The notes: generated by a model not told the origin, from the sequence alone. A DNA stretch of 64,000 nucleotides from Victivallis sp. Marseille-Q1083 (GCF_903645315.1 NZ_CAHJXL010000001.1:248001-312000), one strand, 5' to 3'; positions 54,826 through 64,000 are shown, counted from the stretch's first letter. Numbers and translations: made by a program.

Positions 54826-54829
<4 letters not shown>

Positions 54830-55533
54830 ATCACGCCACGGATTTCCATTATGTCGCCGAACAGCTTGCCAGAGTTCGGCAGGCGGTCCGCCAGACGGCG
54901 GAACAAAGCGGCCGGCCGGCCGACGCCGTGGGACTGCTGGCGGTCAGCAAAACCTTTCCGGTCGAAGCGATCCTGGCCGCCTACCAGGCTGGCCAGCGCC
55001 GCTTCGGCGAAAGCAGGATTCAGGAACTCGAACTGAAAACCGCCGTCCTGCCCGATGACATCGAATGGCATTTGATCGGCCACCTGCAGAGCAACAAAGC
55101 AGCCAAAGCGGTGGAATACGCCCACTGGATCCACTCGGTGGATTCATTGAAGCTGCTGGAGCGCCTCGACCGGCTGGCCGGCGACCTGGGGCGGCAGCCG
55201 AATATTCTGCTGGAGGTGAACCTCTCCGGCGAAGCGTCGAAGTTCGGCATCGACAGCCACGCCCTCGACGATCTGGCCGCCGGAGCCGCCGCCGCCGGGA
55301 ATCTGCGCTGGCAGGGGTTGATGACGATGGCGCCGGCGATGGCGGCCCGACACGAATTGCACCGGATTTTCAGTGCGCTGCGGCAGCGGCGCGATCAGCT
55401 GGAACAACGTTTTCAACAGGCATTGCCGGTCTTGTCGATGGGAATGAGCGGCGACTATCCGGCGGCCATCGCCGAAGGGGCGACGATCGTCCGGATCGGC
55501 AGCGCCATTTTCGGAGCGAGGAATTATTCATGA
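54826..55533 (+). CDS. YggS family pyridoxal-phosphate protein
   Basis: 235 residues, PLP-binding TIM-barrel protein of the YggS/PROSC type, which keeps PLP and amino acid pools balanced. The lysine that holds PLP is in LLAVSKTFPVEAI (about residue 42), and GESRIQELELK plus 'IEWHLIGHLQSNKAAKAV' (about 78-95) follow the family pattern. The ending SMGMSGDYPAAIAEGATIVRIGSAIFG is the conserved phosphate-binding tail. Starts 4 bases before the end of cysE. Confidence 0.95.
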
Positions 55534-56489
55534 CCACGAAGCTTGCAGAGTGCCGCATCCTGGTGGTGGGCGCCGGCGCCATCGGCGGTTATTTCGGCGG
55601 CCGGCTGGCCGAGGCGGGCGCCCGGGTTTCCCTGGTGGCCCGTTCCGACTATGAAACCGTCCGGCAACACGGCATCCAGATCAAAAGCATCGCCGGAAAT
55701 TTTCATTTCCGACCGGATGGCGTCTACCGCCGGGCGGCGGAAGCGCCGACGGCGGATTATCTTCTGATCGCCACCAAGGCATTGCCGGAAATCGACCTGC
55801 CGCGGCTGCTCGACGGCGCGGTCGGGCCGGGCACCACGCTGTTGCTGATCCAGAACGGCATCGGCGTGGAACAGCCGTTGAAGCAGGCCTTCCCCCATCA
55901 TTGTCTGTTGAGCGCCACCGCCTACATCGGCGTCGGTCGTTCCGCTCCCGGCGTCATCGATCACCAGGGCGGCGGGCAATTGTCGATCGGCTGTTATCCC
56001 GCCGGCCGGCCGGCGGAACTGGAAACCATCGTCGCTTATTTCAACCGGGCCAAGGTAAAATGCGAACCGGTCGACGACATTGAACTCTGCCGCTGGCTGA
56101 AGTTGTGCTGGAACGTGCCGTTCAATGCGCTGTCGGTCGCCGCCGGCGGCATCGACACCCAGACCTTGATTCAGGACCGGCCGCTTGAAGAATTGAGCCG
56201 GCAGCTGATGGAGGAGGTGATCGCCGTCGCCGCCGCCGCCGGGAAAGCCATCCCGGCCGGCGTCATCGAACAGAATTTGGACTACACCCGGAATTTTCCG
56301 GCCTACAAAACCAGCATGCTGCTGGATTTCGAAGCCGGACGGCCGCTCGAAGTCGAGGTCATCCTCGGCAACGTGCTGCGCCTGGCCCGGCGGCATCAGG
56401 TTGCGGTTCCCCGGCTGGAAACCGTTTATGCGCTGCTGTCGATGGTGGACCGCCGCAACCGCCGGAGGACCGGTCACCGGCCGGAATGA
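55530..56489 (+). CDS. 2-dehydropantoate 2-reductase
   Basis: 319 residues, ketopantoate reductase family (KPR), normally NADPH-dependent reduction of 2-dehydropantoate in pantothenate synthesis. The N-terminal GAGAIGGYFGGRLAEAG (about 14-30) is the nucleotide-binding motif; KALPEID carries the catalytic lysine region, and KLCWNVPFNALSV (about 190) lies in the C-terminal domain. It starts 4 bases before the end of the previous gene (ATGA), in the same operon. Other KPR-like enzymes act on other 2-oxo acids, so panE is likely but not certain. Confidence 0.88.
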   Translation: MTTKLAECRILVVGAGAIGGYFGGRLAEAGARVSLVARSDYETVRQHGIQIKSIAGNFHFRPDGVYRRAAEAPTADYLLIATKALPEIDLPRLLDGAVGPGTTLLLIQNGIGVEQPLKQAFPHHCLLSATAYIGVGRSAPGVIDHQGGGQLSIGCYPAGRPAELETIVAYFNRAKVKCEPVDDIELCRWLKLCWNVPFNALSVAAGGIDTQTLIQDRPLEELSRQLMEEVIAVAAAAGKAIPAGVIEQNLDYTRNFPAYKTSMLLDFEAGRPLEVEVILGNVLRLARRHQVAVPRLETVYALLSMVDRRNRRRTGHRPE

Positions 56490-57205
56490 TCCTCCGCTTC
56501 CGCCGTCCACCGGCGCAGCGCCAGAATCCGATGGCACCTTGCCCAGCGCCACAGCGCCAAAACCAGCAGCAACGGAATGCCGAACACCGGCAGTGCCCCC
56601 CGCCAGTTCGGCTGCCAGCCCAGCCAGCCGGCTTGCCAGACCAAAAGCCAGAAACCGAAACTCCATTGCCAGAAAACCGCCGACGGCGTTTCCCGGCTGC
56701 CATCCTTCCAGGCGCGATTCCAGGTTCCCAGTATGCCGGTATAACCGATGACATTGACCAACGGCAGAAACAGCGTAAAGGCATACCAGGGAATCCTCAA
56801 ACCGCCGCTCCGGCCGCTCTCCCGGCAGAATGCCAGCAGCAATGCCGGAACCGCCACCCACCAGACCAACGCGGCCAATCCCCAGGAAGCCGTCCACAGC
56901 ACGCTCTTCATCAACGCCAGCAGAAAGCCGGCGGCCAGCAGCAACGGCACCGCCGCCAACGTGCAGCAAAGCAATTCATAATATTCGGTGAGCTTTTTAC
57001 CGGGGCCGGCCGGTTCCGGGACAATGACCGGTTCGGCGGCATTCAACGGGTGCCACTGCGGCTCCCCTTCCCGATAAACCGGCGTCTCCGGCGCGAGTTC
57101 CCCCGCTGCCAGTTTGTCCAGCAACTCCTGGCGGGTTACCGGGCCGTGGATGGCGCCGTCCGCCTGGTAATAGCAATCGTTGGCCCGTTTGTATAAATTT
57201 GCCAT
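56474..57205 (-). CDS. GYF-like (DUF4339) domain membrane protein
   Basis: 243 residues. The N-terminal domain (about 1-60) matches the GYF_2 pattern 'YYQADGAIHGPVTRQELLDKLAAGEL' and ends in WHPL, and four or more hydrophobic segments follow from residue 75. Such proteins combine a peptide-binding GYF-like domain with membrane helices; the role is unknown. The stop overlaps that of the reductase gene, a convergent arrangement. The ATG at 57205 has a conserved MANLYKR start. Confidence 0.8.
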   Translation of the reverse strand: MANLYKRANDCYYQADGAIHGPVTRQELLDKLAAGELAPETPVYREGEPQWHPLNAAEPVIVPEPAGPGKKLTEYYELLCCTLAAVPLLLAAGFLLALMKSVLWTASWGLAALVWWVAVPALLLAFCRESGRSGGLRIPWYAFTLFLPLVNVIGYTGILGTWNRAWKDGSRETPSAVFWQWSFGFWLLVWQAGWLGWQPNWRGALPVFGIPLLLVLALWRWARCHRILALRRWTAEAEDHSGR

Positions 57206-57310
57206 AAACCGGTTCCGTTTCGCTCCATTGATGAAAAATAAATTATTTTTATTACGGTAAACGCCGACGGCGGTTTTCGCAAACGATTTCAAAAAAAGCG
57301 CGTTGAAAAC

Positions 57311-57340
57311 TTGCGTCCCCCCGCCCTCCGGCGTTATATT
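57311..57340 (+). promoter_or_regulatory. Possible promoter of the phosphomannomutase gene
   Basis: TTGCGT (57311-57316), an 18-base spacer and TATATT (57335-57340), 53 bases before the start codon. Confidence 0.4.
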
Positions 57341-57393
57341 ACCGGAATGAAGCGAATCATTGAAACAATTGAACCTGCAAGGAGAATTTTAGC

Positions 57394-58710
57394 ATGGCCG
57401 GAATCTTCAAAGCCTATGACATCCGCGGAATTTATCCGAATGATTTGAATGCGGAAATCGCCGAAAAAATCGGACACGCCTATGTCGCCTTCACCGGTGC
57501 CAAAAAGGTGGTAGTCGGGCGCGACATGCGGCCGCACTCCATCGTGTTGTTCAACGCTTTGGCCAAGGGGATGACCGACCAGGGCGCCGACGTCATCGAC
57601 CTCGGCCTGTGTTCGACCCCGATGTCCTACTTCGCCAACGGCACATTGAAGGCGGACGGCAGCGTGATGATCACCGCGTCGCACAACCCGGGCCAATGGA
57701 ACGGCTTCAAACTCTGCCGGGCTGACGCGGTGCCGATTTCCGGCGCTACCGGCATTCAGGAGATCGAAAAATTGGTCGAAAACGCCGCCTGGCCGCCGGC
57801 CGGCCGGAAAGGAACGATCTCCACCTATGATATCGCGCCGGCCTATAACCAGTTCCTGCGCGACCACGTCAAATTCACCAGGCGTTTCAAAGTCGTCGTC
57901 GATTACGCCAACGCGATGGGTACGGCGGAAATCGCCGGCATCAAGGATCTGTACGACCTGATCCCGATGTACGAAACGCTCGACGGCACCTTCCCGAACC
58001 ACGCTGCCAATCCGCTGGAAACCGATACCCTCGACGCAATCCGCGCCAAGGTCAAGGAAGTCGGCGCCGACTTCGGCGCCGCCTTCGACGGCGACGCCGA
58101 CCGCTGCGGCTTCATCGACGACCGGGGCGAAATCATCCCGATGGACCTCTTCACCGCATTGATCGCCCAGGATATCCTGTCGGACGGACCGGCTACCATT
58201 CTCTATGACCTGCGCAGCAGTTGGGCGGTGCCGGAGTGCATCCGCGAAAACGGCGGCACCGCGATCATGTCGCGGGTCGGTCACGCCTTCATCAAAAATC
58301 AGATGCGGGAAAATGATGCAGTTTTCGCCGGCGAATTGTCCGGCCACTACTATTTCAAGGAGAATTTCACCGCCGAATCCCAGGGGCTGGCGATGGTGAA
58401 ATTGACCAATCTGCTGGACAAGACCGGCAAGAAAGTCAGCGAACTGGTCGCGCCGCTGCGCCGCTACGCGTTCAGCGGCGAAATCAACTCCAAGGTGGCG
58501 GATGTCGCGCCGATCATGGCCGAATTGAAAAAACGTTACGCCGACGGTAAAATGTACGAGCTGGACGGTCTTTCGGTCGAATACGGCGACTGGCATTTCA
58601 ACGTCCGGGCCTCCAACACCGAACCGCTGCTGCGGCTGATCGTCGAAGCCAGAACGCCGGAATTGATGGCGGCCAAACGGGATGAATTGTTGAAACTGAT
58701 CCGCGGCTGA
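57394..58710 (+). CDS. Phosphomannomutase/phosphoglucomutase
   Basis: 438 residues. Alpha-D-phosphohexomutase family: TASHNPG with phosphoserine S96, the metal loop DGDADRCGF (about 231-239), and the sugar-binding region ELSGHYYF (about 314) plus the final RASNTEPLLR (about 405-414) phosphate loop. It interconverts hexose 1- and 6-phosphates for nucleotide sugar synthesis. Transcribed alone, after a gap carrying a possible promoter and starting with AAGGAGAATTTTAGC. Confidence 0.95.
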   Translation: MAGIFKAYDIRGIYPNDLNAEIAEKIGHAYVAFTGAKKVVVGRDMRPHSIVLFNALAKGMTDQGADVIDLGLCSTPMSYFANGTLKADGSVMITASHNPGQWNGFKLCRADAVPISGATGIQEIEKLVENAAWPPAGRKGTISTYDIAPAYNQFLRDHVKFTRRFKVVVDYANAMGTAEIAGIKDLYDLIPMYETLDGTFPNHAANPLETDTLDAIRAKVKEVGADFGAAFDGDADRCGFIDDRGEIIPMDLFTALIAQDILSDGPATILYDLRSSWAVPECIRENGGTAIMSRVGHAFIKNQMRENDAVFAGELSGHYYFKENFTAESQGLAMVKLTNLLDKTGKKVSELVAPLRRYAFSGEINSKVADVAPIMAELKKRYADGKMYELDGLSVEYGDWHFNVRASNTEPLLRLIVEARTPELMAAKRDELLKLIRG

Positions 58711-58781
58711 CCGGCGGCCGTTCCGCTTTTCCCGGAGAATCCTCCGGCGGAGGTTGAATGGTATTTTCCGGGGCCGCCGGC

Positions 58782-58810
58782 TTGAAAAATCGCGTTCGAA
58801 CGGTTACATT
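58782..58810 (+). promoter_or_regulatory. Likely promoter of the isopropylmalate dehydrogenase gene
   Basis: TTGAAA (58782-58787), 17-base spacer, TACATT (58805-58810), about 80 bases before the ATG at 58891. Confidence 0.5.
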
Positions 58811-58890
58811 AATTCGTTTTATCCAATGCGGCATCGTCAGGGCAAAAGGCGCTTGAACGAATGCCGTTTTACAGCAAGGAAGCAGTGATC

Positions 58891-60000
58891 ATGGCTAAAA
58901 ATTACAAAATTGCAGTGTTGCCTGGAGACGGCACCGGACCGGAAGTCGTCGCCGAAGGCTTGAAAGTGCTCGATGCCGTCGCGGCGAAATTCGGCTTCAC
59001 CACCCAGCGCGAAACCTTCGACTGGGGCGGCGAGCGTTACCTGGCCACCGGCAACGTACTGCCGGACGATGCGGTGGAAACGCTGCAGAAGTTCAACGCG
59101 GTGTTCCTCGGCGCCATCGGCCACCCGAAAGTCAAGCCGGGCATCCTGGAAAAAGGAATTCTGCTCAAGTTGCGTTTCGCTCTGGACCAGTACATCAACC
59201 TGCGGCCGGTCAAACTGTACCCGGGCGTCGAAACCCCGCTGGCCAACAAAAAACCGGAAGATATTGACTATGTCGTCGTCCGTGAAAATACCGGCGGCAT
59301 TTATACCGGCATCGGCGGCAATTCGCAGCCGGGCACCAAAGATGAAGTCGCCGTCCAGTCGATGGTTTACAGTTACATGCAGGTCGAACGCTGCATCCGC
59401 TTCGCTTTCGAAGAAGCGCGCAAACGCCACTCCAACGGCAACGTCTGGCGCGGCCTGACGCCGGAAGAGGTGGCCGCCGGCAAAATCGGCCAGGTCACGC
59501 TGTGCGGCAAAACCAACGTGCTGACCTATGTGTTCGGCCTCTGGGAGCGTGTATTCCATGAAGTGGCCAACGACTATCCGGACATCAAGACCGCCTACTG
59601 CCACGTCGACGCCACCTGCATGTGGATGGTCAAGAATCCGGAATGGTTCGACGTCATCGTCACCTGCAATATCTTCGGCGACATCATCACCGACCTCGGC
59701 GCCATGACCCAGGGCGGCATGGGCATCGCCGCCGGCGGCAACATCAATCCGCAGGGTGTCAGCATGTTCGAACCGATCGGCGGCTCGGCCCCGAAATACA
59801 CCGGACTCGGCGTCATCAACCCGCTGGCCGCGATTATGGCCGTGGCGATGATGCTCGATTTCCTCGGCGAAAACGCGGCGGCGAAGGCCATCGAAAAGAG
59901 CGTCGAATATCTCACCGGCAACAAGATGAAATCGCAGGCGGCCGGCAAGATGGGCTATTCCACCAGCGAGATCGGCGATCTGGTGGTCGCCAATCTCTGA
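58891..60000 (+). CDS. 3-isopropylmalate dehydrogenase family protein
   Basis: 369 residues, NAD-dependent beta-decarboxylating dehydrogenase. IAVLPGDGTGPEV (about 6-18) is the conserved N-terminal phosphate-binding motif, RENTGGIYTGIGG (about 131-143) the substrate loop, and NIFGDIITDLGAMTQGGMGIAA (about 260-281) the metal-binding and cofactor part. LeuB (leucine synthesis) is the best guess, though tartrate or isocitrate dehydrogenases share these blocks. The ATG at 58891 has AAGGAAG upstream. Confidence 0.85.
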   Translation: MAKNYKIAVLPGDGTGPEVVAEGLKVLDAVAAKFGFTTQRETFDWGGERYLATGNVLPDDAVETLQKFNAVFLGAIGHPKVKPGILEKGILLKLRFALDQYINLRPVKLYPGVETPLANKKPEDIDYVVVRENTGGIYTGIGGNSQPGTKDEVAVQSMVYSYMQVERCIRFAFEEARKRHSNGNVWRGLTPEEVAAGKIGQVTLCGKTNVLTYVFGLWERVFHEVANDYPDIKTAYCHVDATCMWMVKNPEWFDVIVTCNIFGDIITDLGAMTQGGMGIAAGGNINPQGVSMFEPIGGSAPKYTGLGVINPLAAIMAVAMMLDFLGENAAAKAIEKSVEYLTGNKMKSQAAGKMGYSTSEIGDLVVANL

Positions 60001-60006
60001 CGGGAT

Positions 60007-60843
60007 ATGAGCGCATCTCAGCCAGCCGATGATAATCACCGTTGCTACAGCGACGGTGATTATTTCTCATTTTCCACCCATCAGCGCCGCGGCATGGCGC
60101 TGAGAACGCTAACCGCGGCGGAGCTCGAACAACTGCAGGCGGCCGAAACCTTGCTGCAGCAGGCCGAGAAGATCAAAGATTCCCGTTCCACGCTGGCCGG
60201 GCTGTTTACATTCGGCCGCCGCCGCCTCTTCCTGAAGCGTCATAACGCCCGCAATTTCTACCACCGGCTGCGGCGAAAATTTCAAACGCCCCGGCCGCTG
60301 CGCAACCTGGCGGTCACCCTGCGGCTCAACGCCATCGGAATTCCGGCGCCGCAAATTCTGCTGGCGATGCGCACGTTCCGCCACTCGCTGCCGGAGCAGG
60401 ATTACCTGATCACTGAAGCCCTGCCGTCACCGCTGACGGCGGCCGAACAATTCGAATTGCTATGGGACCGGGACGCCGCGGCCATCGACGCGCTGGCCGC
60501 GCTGGCCGCCCGGATTCACGCCGCCGGCGTCTTTCACGGCGACTTGAAATTGCCGAACGTCATCTGCCGGATGACCGGCGATCAGCTTTGCTTCGGCCTG
60601 TTCGACTTCGACGGCAGCCAATTGTACGGCAAGGCGCTCGCGGCGCCGGAACGCCGGCTGGACCTGGCGCGACTGGCCGCCTCCTGGCGCGTGCTCGCCC
60701 GGCAGACCGGCGCGGAGCCGGAGGCCGTTTCCGTCGCCGACTGTTTCGCCGAAGCCTACCGGCGGCACGCCTCTCTGTCGCTGGCCGGCCCGGAACTCAA
60801 CGCCCGTGTCACTTATTTGTCCGAACGCGTCAGAAAGCATTGA
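60007..60843 (+). CDS. Lipopolysaccharide-kinase-like protein (Kdo/WaaP family)
   Basis: 278 residues with a protein-kinase-like fold: VFHGDLKLPNVICR is the catalytic loop (HGDLKxxN) and LFDFDGSQ the metal site DFD, near residues 178-205. The family phosphorylates lipopolysaccharide heptose or Kdo, or related lipids. N-terminal region is basic and lacks an obvious membrane segment. It starts 6 bases after the dehydrogenase stop and is followed closely by the lipoate ligase-like gene. Confidence 0.8.
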   Translation: MSASQPADDNHRCYSDGDYFSFSTHQRRGMALRTLTAAELEQLQAAETLLQQAEKIKDSRSTLAGLFTFGRRRLFLKRHNARNFYHRLRRKFQTPRPLRNLAVTLRLNAIGIPAPQILLAMRTFRHSLPEQDYLITEALPSPLTAAEQFELLWDRDAAAIDALAALAARIHAAGVFHGDLKLPNVICRMTGDQLCFGLFDFDGSQLYGKALAAPERRLDLARLAASWRVLARQTGAEPEAVSVADCFAEAYRRHASLSLAGPELNARVTYLSERVRKH

Positions 60844-60847
60844 AACG

Positions 60848-61555
60848 ATGGAAACGGAATCCTGGTTTATCTGGCGCGACACAGCGCATTCGCCCTACTT
60901 GAATATGGGCATCGATGAACTGCTGCTTCAGGAAAGCGCCGCCCTGCCCGGCGTATTGCTTCGTTTTTACGACTGGGACCGGCCGTCGGTTTCGATCGGT
61001 TATGTCCAGGAATACCGGGCGGCGCCGTTCCGGACCCATACGGTCGTCCGGCGGCCGACCGGCGGCGGCATCGTCTACCATGACGACGACCTGACTTATA
61101 CGGCAATCATTCCGGCCGGCCACCCGGTCACCCGGCTGAACCGGCTGGAGAGCTACCACCTCTTCCACCGGGCGGTGCAGCAACTGCTGGCCGGTTTCGG
61201 TCTCTCCGCCGAACTGGCCGGCACCGGCCAGCCGCCCTTCGACCGGGCGACGATGCAATGCTTCACGACACCGACCCGTTACGATGTGGTTGCCGCCGGT
61301 CAAAAATATGCCGGCGCGGCGCAGCGGCGCACCCGTGACGGCATCCTGCACCAGGGAAGCATCGCCAGAACCGGGAAGAGACTGGCGGAGGTGAAGCGGG
61401 AAGAATTGATTGAAAAATTTTTGACTGCGCTGCAAAACCAGCTTGCAATCAGCTTCAAAACGTTTACTGTGTCGAAGGGATTCCTGGAACGGGCGGAATC
61501 GCTCGCCGCCCAAAAATACGAATCAACCGGCTGGAATCGGCACAAACAATTATGA
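60848..61555 (+). CDS. Lipoate-protein ligase A-like protein
   Basis: 235 residues in the BPL/LPL family. The RRPTGGGIVYHDDDLTY block (about 75-91) and 'GQKYAGAAQRRTRDGILHQGSI' (about 150-171) are the substrate and lysine-binding motifs; K near residue 153 is the conserved lysine. It attaches lipoate or octanoate to a target domain, but lipoate target genes are not seen in the window. Starts 5 bases after the kinase-like gene. Confidence 0.88.
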   Translation: METESWFIWRDTAHSPYLNMGIDELLLQESAALPGVLLRFYDWDRPSVSIGYVQEYRAAPFRTHTVVRRPTGGGIVYHDDDLTYTAIIPAGHPVTRLNRLESYHLFHRAVQQLLAGFGLSAELAGTGQPPFDRATMQCFTTPTRYDVVAAGQKYAGAAQRRTRDGILHQGSIARTGKRLAEVKREELIEKFLTALQNQLAISFKTFTVSKGFLERAESLAAQKYESTGWNRHKQL

Positions 61556-61564
61556 ACATTCATC

Positions 61565-62284
61565 ATGGCTGAAGATATCGAAAAACTGAAAGACAAGCTC
61601 AATTATACGTTTCAAAACCGGGCGCTGCTCCGCGAAGCGCTGACCCATCGCTCCTATGCGGTGGAAAATCATCTGTCCTACGACAACCAGCGGCTGGAGT
61701 TTCTCGGCGACGCCGTGCTGGAAATCGTCCTGACCGAACATCTCTATCACTTGTACAAGGAGTACAATGAAGGTCTGATGACCAAGATGCGTTCGGCGCT
61801 GGTGCAGCAGGACGCCCTCGCCCGCCTCGCCCGCAAGCTGGAACTCGGCAGTTTCCTGATCACCGGCAAAGGCGAACTCGAGAGCGGCGGCACCGAGCGG
61901 GATTCGACGCTGGCCGACCTGTTCGAAGCCCTGCTCGGCGCTTATTACCTCGACGCCGGCTTCGACGCGGCCAGGCAGTTCATTCTCGCCCAGTTCAACG
62001 CCGAATTTCCGGAACCGCACCGACTGCTGACCGGTTTGAACCCCAAAGGCATCCTGCAGGAATATTCGCAACGGCGCTGGAACAGCGCGCCGGAATATAC
62101 CGTTTTGAGCATCTCCGGCCCGGAGCACAATCCGAGCTTTGAAGTCGAAGTCAAGGTCGGCAGCATCAGCGCGCTCGGCACCGCCCACACCCGCCGACGG
62201 GCGGAAAGCCAGGCGGCCCGCCATGCCATCTGGCAGATCGCCGAATGCGATCCGTCGATCAACGAGTTGAAATTGCACAATTGA
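61565..62284 (+). CDS. rnc: Ribonuclease III
   Basis: 239 residues. The signature LEFLGDAVLE (about 44-53) carries the catalytic residues, and DLFEALLGAYYLDAG (about 119-133) is the second acidic block. A double-stranded RNA-binding domain follows (about 158-235), with AESQAARHAIWQI as its C-terminal helix. It cuts double-stranded RNA in rRNA and mRNA processing. Starts 9 bases after the lipoate ligase-like gene. Confidence 0.97.
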   Translation: MAEDIEKLKDKLNYTFQNRALLREALTHRSYAVENHLSYDNQRLEFLGDAVLEIVLTEHLYHLYKEYNEGLMTKMRSALVQQDALARLARKLELGSFLITGKGELESGGTERDSTLADLFEALLGAYYLDAGFDAARQFILAQFNAEFPEPHRLLTGLNPKGILQEYSQRRWNSAPEYTVLSISGPEHNPSFEVEVKVGSISALGTAHTRRRAESQAARHAIWQIAECDPSINELKLHN

Positions 62285-62313
62285 ACTTCCAAGCGGAAAG
62301 GGACCGAGCCGAT

Positions 62314-63429
62314 ATGTATGCTTATCAGTTGAAATATCCGGAACACATCCTGTTCGGCGACGGTGTCCGATCCCGTTTGCCGGAATGGCTGCGCGCCGAA
62401 GACCGGATTCTATTGTTGACCGGCAGCCTGCGCCGCCAGCCGGGCCGGCTGGCACAGTTCGAAAGCCTGCTGGCCGACCGACTGGTCGCCCACGCCGTCG
62501 TCTCCGGCGGCGAACCGACCGTCCAGCGTGTCGATGAATTGCTGACCGCCGCCCGAAGCCAGCGGATCGATACCGTCGTCGCCATCGGCGGCGGCAGCGT
62601 CCTCGACGCCGGCAAAACCGTCGCCGCGCTGCTGTTCGGTGACGGTCCGGCGGCCGATTATTTTTACCGGCGGCGGCCGATGCCGGCCGGCGGCGCCCGC
62701 TTGTTCACGCTGCCGACCACCGCCGGCACCGGCGCGGAAATCACTTCCAACGCGGTCCTGATCGACGAATCCAACCACCTGAAGCAGTCGATCCGCCATG
62801 AATCGATGTTCGCCACCGCCGCGCTGGTCGATCCGCAACTCACCTGGAGCTGCCCGCCGGACGTCACCGCCGCCAGCGGCATGGACGCCCTGACCCAGGC
62901 GATCGAATCGTATCTGTCCAACAAAGCCAACCGCGCCACCCGTCCGCTGGCCGCCGAAGCGGCCAGGCTGCTGCTGAGGCGCCTGCCGCAACTGATCGCG
63001 GCGCCGGACGATGCCGACGCCCGGCGCGACACGGCGGAAGCGGCGATGCTCGGCGCCATGGCATTCAGCGCCAGCGGCCTCGGCGCCGTGCACGGCCTGG
63101 CCCATCCGATCGGCAGTCTGCTGCATTTGCCGCACGGCGTCTGCTGCGCGGTGCTGCTGCCGGCAATCATGCGCTGGAACTTGCCGCAATGCCGCGCGGA
63201 ACTGGAAGAATTGAGCCGTTACTGCCATTGCGGCGATGCCGAAGCGCTGATCGCCGCCGTCGGCCAGATGAACCGGGACTTCGGCCTGCCGGACTCCTTC
63301 CGCCCGGCCGGACTGCAAGCCGGAAATTTCGACTTCATCGTCAAAAACTGCCGGAGCGGCAGCATGAGTTGCAACCCGCGTCCGTTGACCGACGCCGATG
63401 TCCGCACATTGCTCAAGGAGCTGTCATGA
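62314..63429 (+). CDS. Iron-containing alcohol dehydrogenase family protein
   Basis: 371 residues, group III metal-dependent alcohol dehydrogenase. GGGSVLDAGKTVAAL (about 92-106) is the nucleotide-binding loop, TTAGTGAEITSNAVL (about 136-150) is conserved, and metal ligands are seen in GLAHPIGSLLHLPHGV (about 267-282). It oxidises or reduces an alcohol or aldehyde; substrate unknown. Starts 29 bases after rnc and overlaps the next gene by four. Confidence 0.93.
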   Translation: MYAYQLKYPEHILFGDGVRSRLPEWLRAEDRILLLTGSLRRQPGRLAQFESLLADRLVAHAVVSGGEPTVQRVDELLTAARSQRIDTVVAIGGGSVLDAGKTVAALLFGDGPAADYFYRRRPMPAGGARLFTLPTTAGTGAEITSNAVLIDESNHLKQSIRHESMFATAALVDPQLTWSCPPDVTAASGMDALTQAIESYLSNKANRATRPLAAEAARLLLRRLPQLIAAPDDADARRDTAEAAMLGAMAFSASGLGAVHGLAHPIGSLLHLPHGVCCAVLLPAIMRWNLPQCRAELEELSRYCHCGDAEALIAAVGQMNRDFGLPDSFRPAGLQAGNFDFIVKNCRSGSMSCNPRPLTDADVRTLLKELS

Positions 63430-64000
63430 GCGCGCCCGTCCTGCTGGTTCTCGGCCCCAATCCGGCCTGGCAGAAAACGCTATTTTTCGACGCGTTCCGG
63501 CCCGGCCAGGTCAACCGGGCCCATCGCCTGGAGGAATTCGCCTCCGGCAAGGGCATCAACTTCTGCCGGGCGGCCGGTTGTCACGGCCGGGCGACCACCT
63601 GTCTGGTTCAATTTCTCGGCGGACGCAGCGGTCAGTCGATCTCCGAAGCACTCGAACAGGAACAATTGCCGGCCGTCAGCATCCCGCTGGCAGCGGCCAC
63701 CCGCTGCTGTACGACCTGCCTGGACGAGCCGGCCCAAAGCATGACCGAACTGATCGAACCGGCCGCCACGGCGGGGGAAGCGGCAGTCGAGGCATTTCTG
63801 GCCGCCGTGGCGGAGCGGGTTTCCGGCGCCGATGCAATGGCGCTCTGCGGAACGCTGCCGGGCGAAACGACGCCGGCGCTTTATGTCCGGGCGGCTCAAC
63901 TGGCCGCCCGGGCCGGCAAAGCGCTGCTGGTCGATTCCTGGCAGCAGATTGAACCGGTATTGGCCACCGGCGGCCTCATCCACCTGAAAATCAACCGGGA
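63426..64000 (+). CDS. PfkB-family sugar kinase, partial
   Basis: About 191 codons before the window ends. The ATG at 63426 overlaps the previous stop (ATGA). GPNPAWQKTLFFD (about 10-22) and GKGINFCRAAGCHG (about 41-54) are the substrate-binding block of 1-phosphofructokinase-type kinases, and CGTLPGETTPALY (about 141-153) is the next conserved block. The ATP-binding C-terminus is missing because the frame runs off the end. Substrate could be fructose 1-phosphate or tagatose 6-phosphate. Confidence 0.85.
   Translation, partial: MSAPVLLVLGPNPAWQKTLFFDAFRPGQVNRAHRLEEFASGKGINFCRAAGCHGRATTCLVQFLGGRSGQSISEALEQEQLPAVSIPLAAATRCCTTCLDEPAQSMTELIEPAATAGEAAVEAFLAAVAERVSGADAMALCGTLPGETTPALYVRAAQLAARAGKALLVDSWQQIEPVLATGGLIHLKINR

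Overview
The window is GC-rich (C/G-ending codons, inserted AT-richer mobile DNA) and looks like a chromosome of an anaerobic Lentisphaerota/Victivallales-type bacterium. This is an inference from the gene mix: a type II prepilin-like secreted protein ending in a 'VDGH' motif, large glycan-active enzymes and Gfo/Idh/MocA oxidoreductases, SSS symporters, a trimeric [FeFe] hydrogenase with a sensory hydrogenase, and an AIDA-repeat giant surface protein. No single gene here fixes the species.

Layout. 1-3100: a secreted-protein fragment, a GNAT acetyltransferase, argH, a TSCPD protein and two tandem tRNAs(CAT), all on the minus strand. 3290-7478: a plus-strand operon with a small membrane protein, two lipoproteins, a membrane SpoIIE-type phosphatase, ybaK and an RsbW-like kinase (a partner-switching pathway). 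7465-14437: a minus-strand operon of a 1430-residue AIDA-repeat protein, a 68-residue peptide with a lasso-type RiPP leader, and an HPr-kinase-like gene that an IS1380-family element has cut in two inside its Walker A loop. 14732-18806: a tRNA(CAT) followed by a mobile-element graveyard (IS1380 mini-element and relic, a 378-bp element with 17-bp inverted repeats, a frameshifted IS4 element) enclosing small toxin/immunity-like genes.

18967-43350: carbohydrate use. A LacI regulator with two near-identical operators controls itself and a sugar isomerase plus two Gfo/Idh/MocA proteins. Then come a GH38 alpha-mannosidase divergent from an AraC regulator, a CBM9-like protein, a GH20 hexosaminidase, an SSS symporter, two tandem 900-residue glycosidase-like secreted paralogs, a prepilin-like protein, a GntR regulator divergent from a NeuB/SAF protein, DUF445, and an N-acylglucosamine 2-epimerase followed by a serine hydrolase. 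Together they suggest harvest and processing of N-glycan or mucin-type sugars.

44498-52944: a redox and hydrogen operon: rex, a small 2Fe-2S protein, a sensory [FeFe] hydrogenase with PAS, a PP2C-type phosphatase, then hydC-hydB-hydA of an NADH-linked (probably electron-bifurcating) hydrogenase. 52976-64000: housekeeping genes (hisF, cysE, a YggS family protein, ketopantoate reductase, phosphomannomutase, an isopropylmalate dehydrogenase family enzyme, a Kdo-kinase-like protein, a lipoate ligase-like protein, rnc, an iron alcohol dehydrogenase and a PfkB kinase cut by the window end).

The most unusual material is the RiPP-like peptide/HPr-kinase/giant surface protein operon and the mobile-element island next to it.
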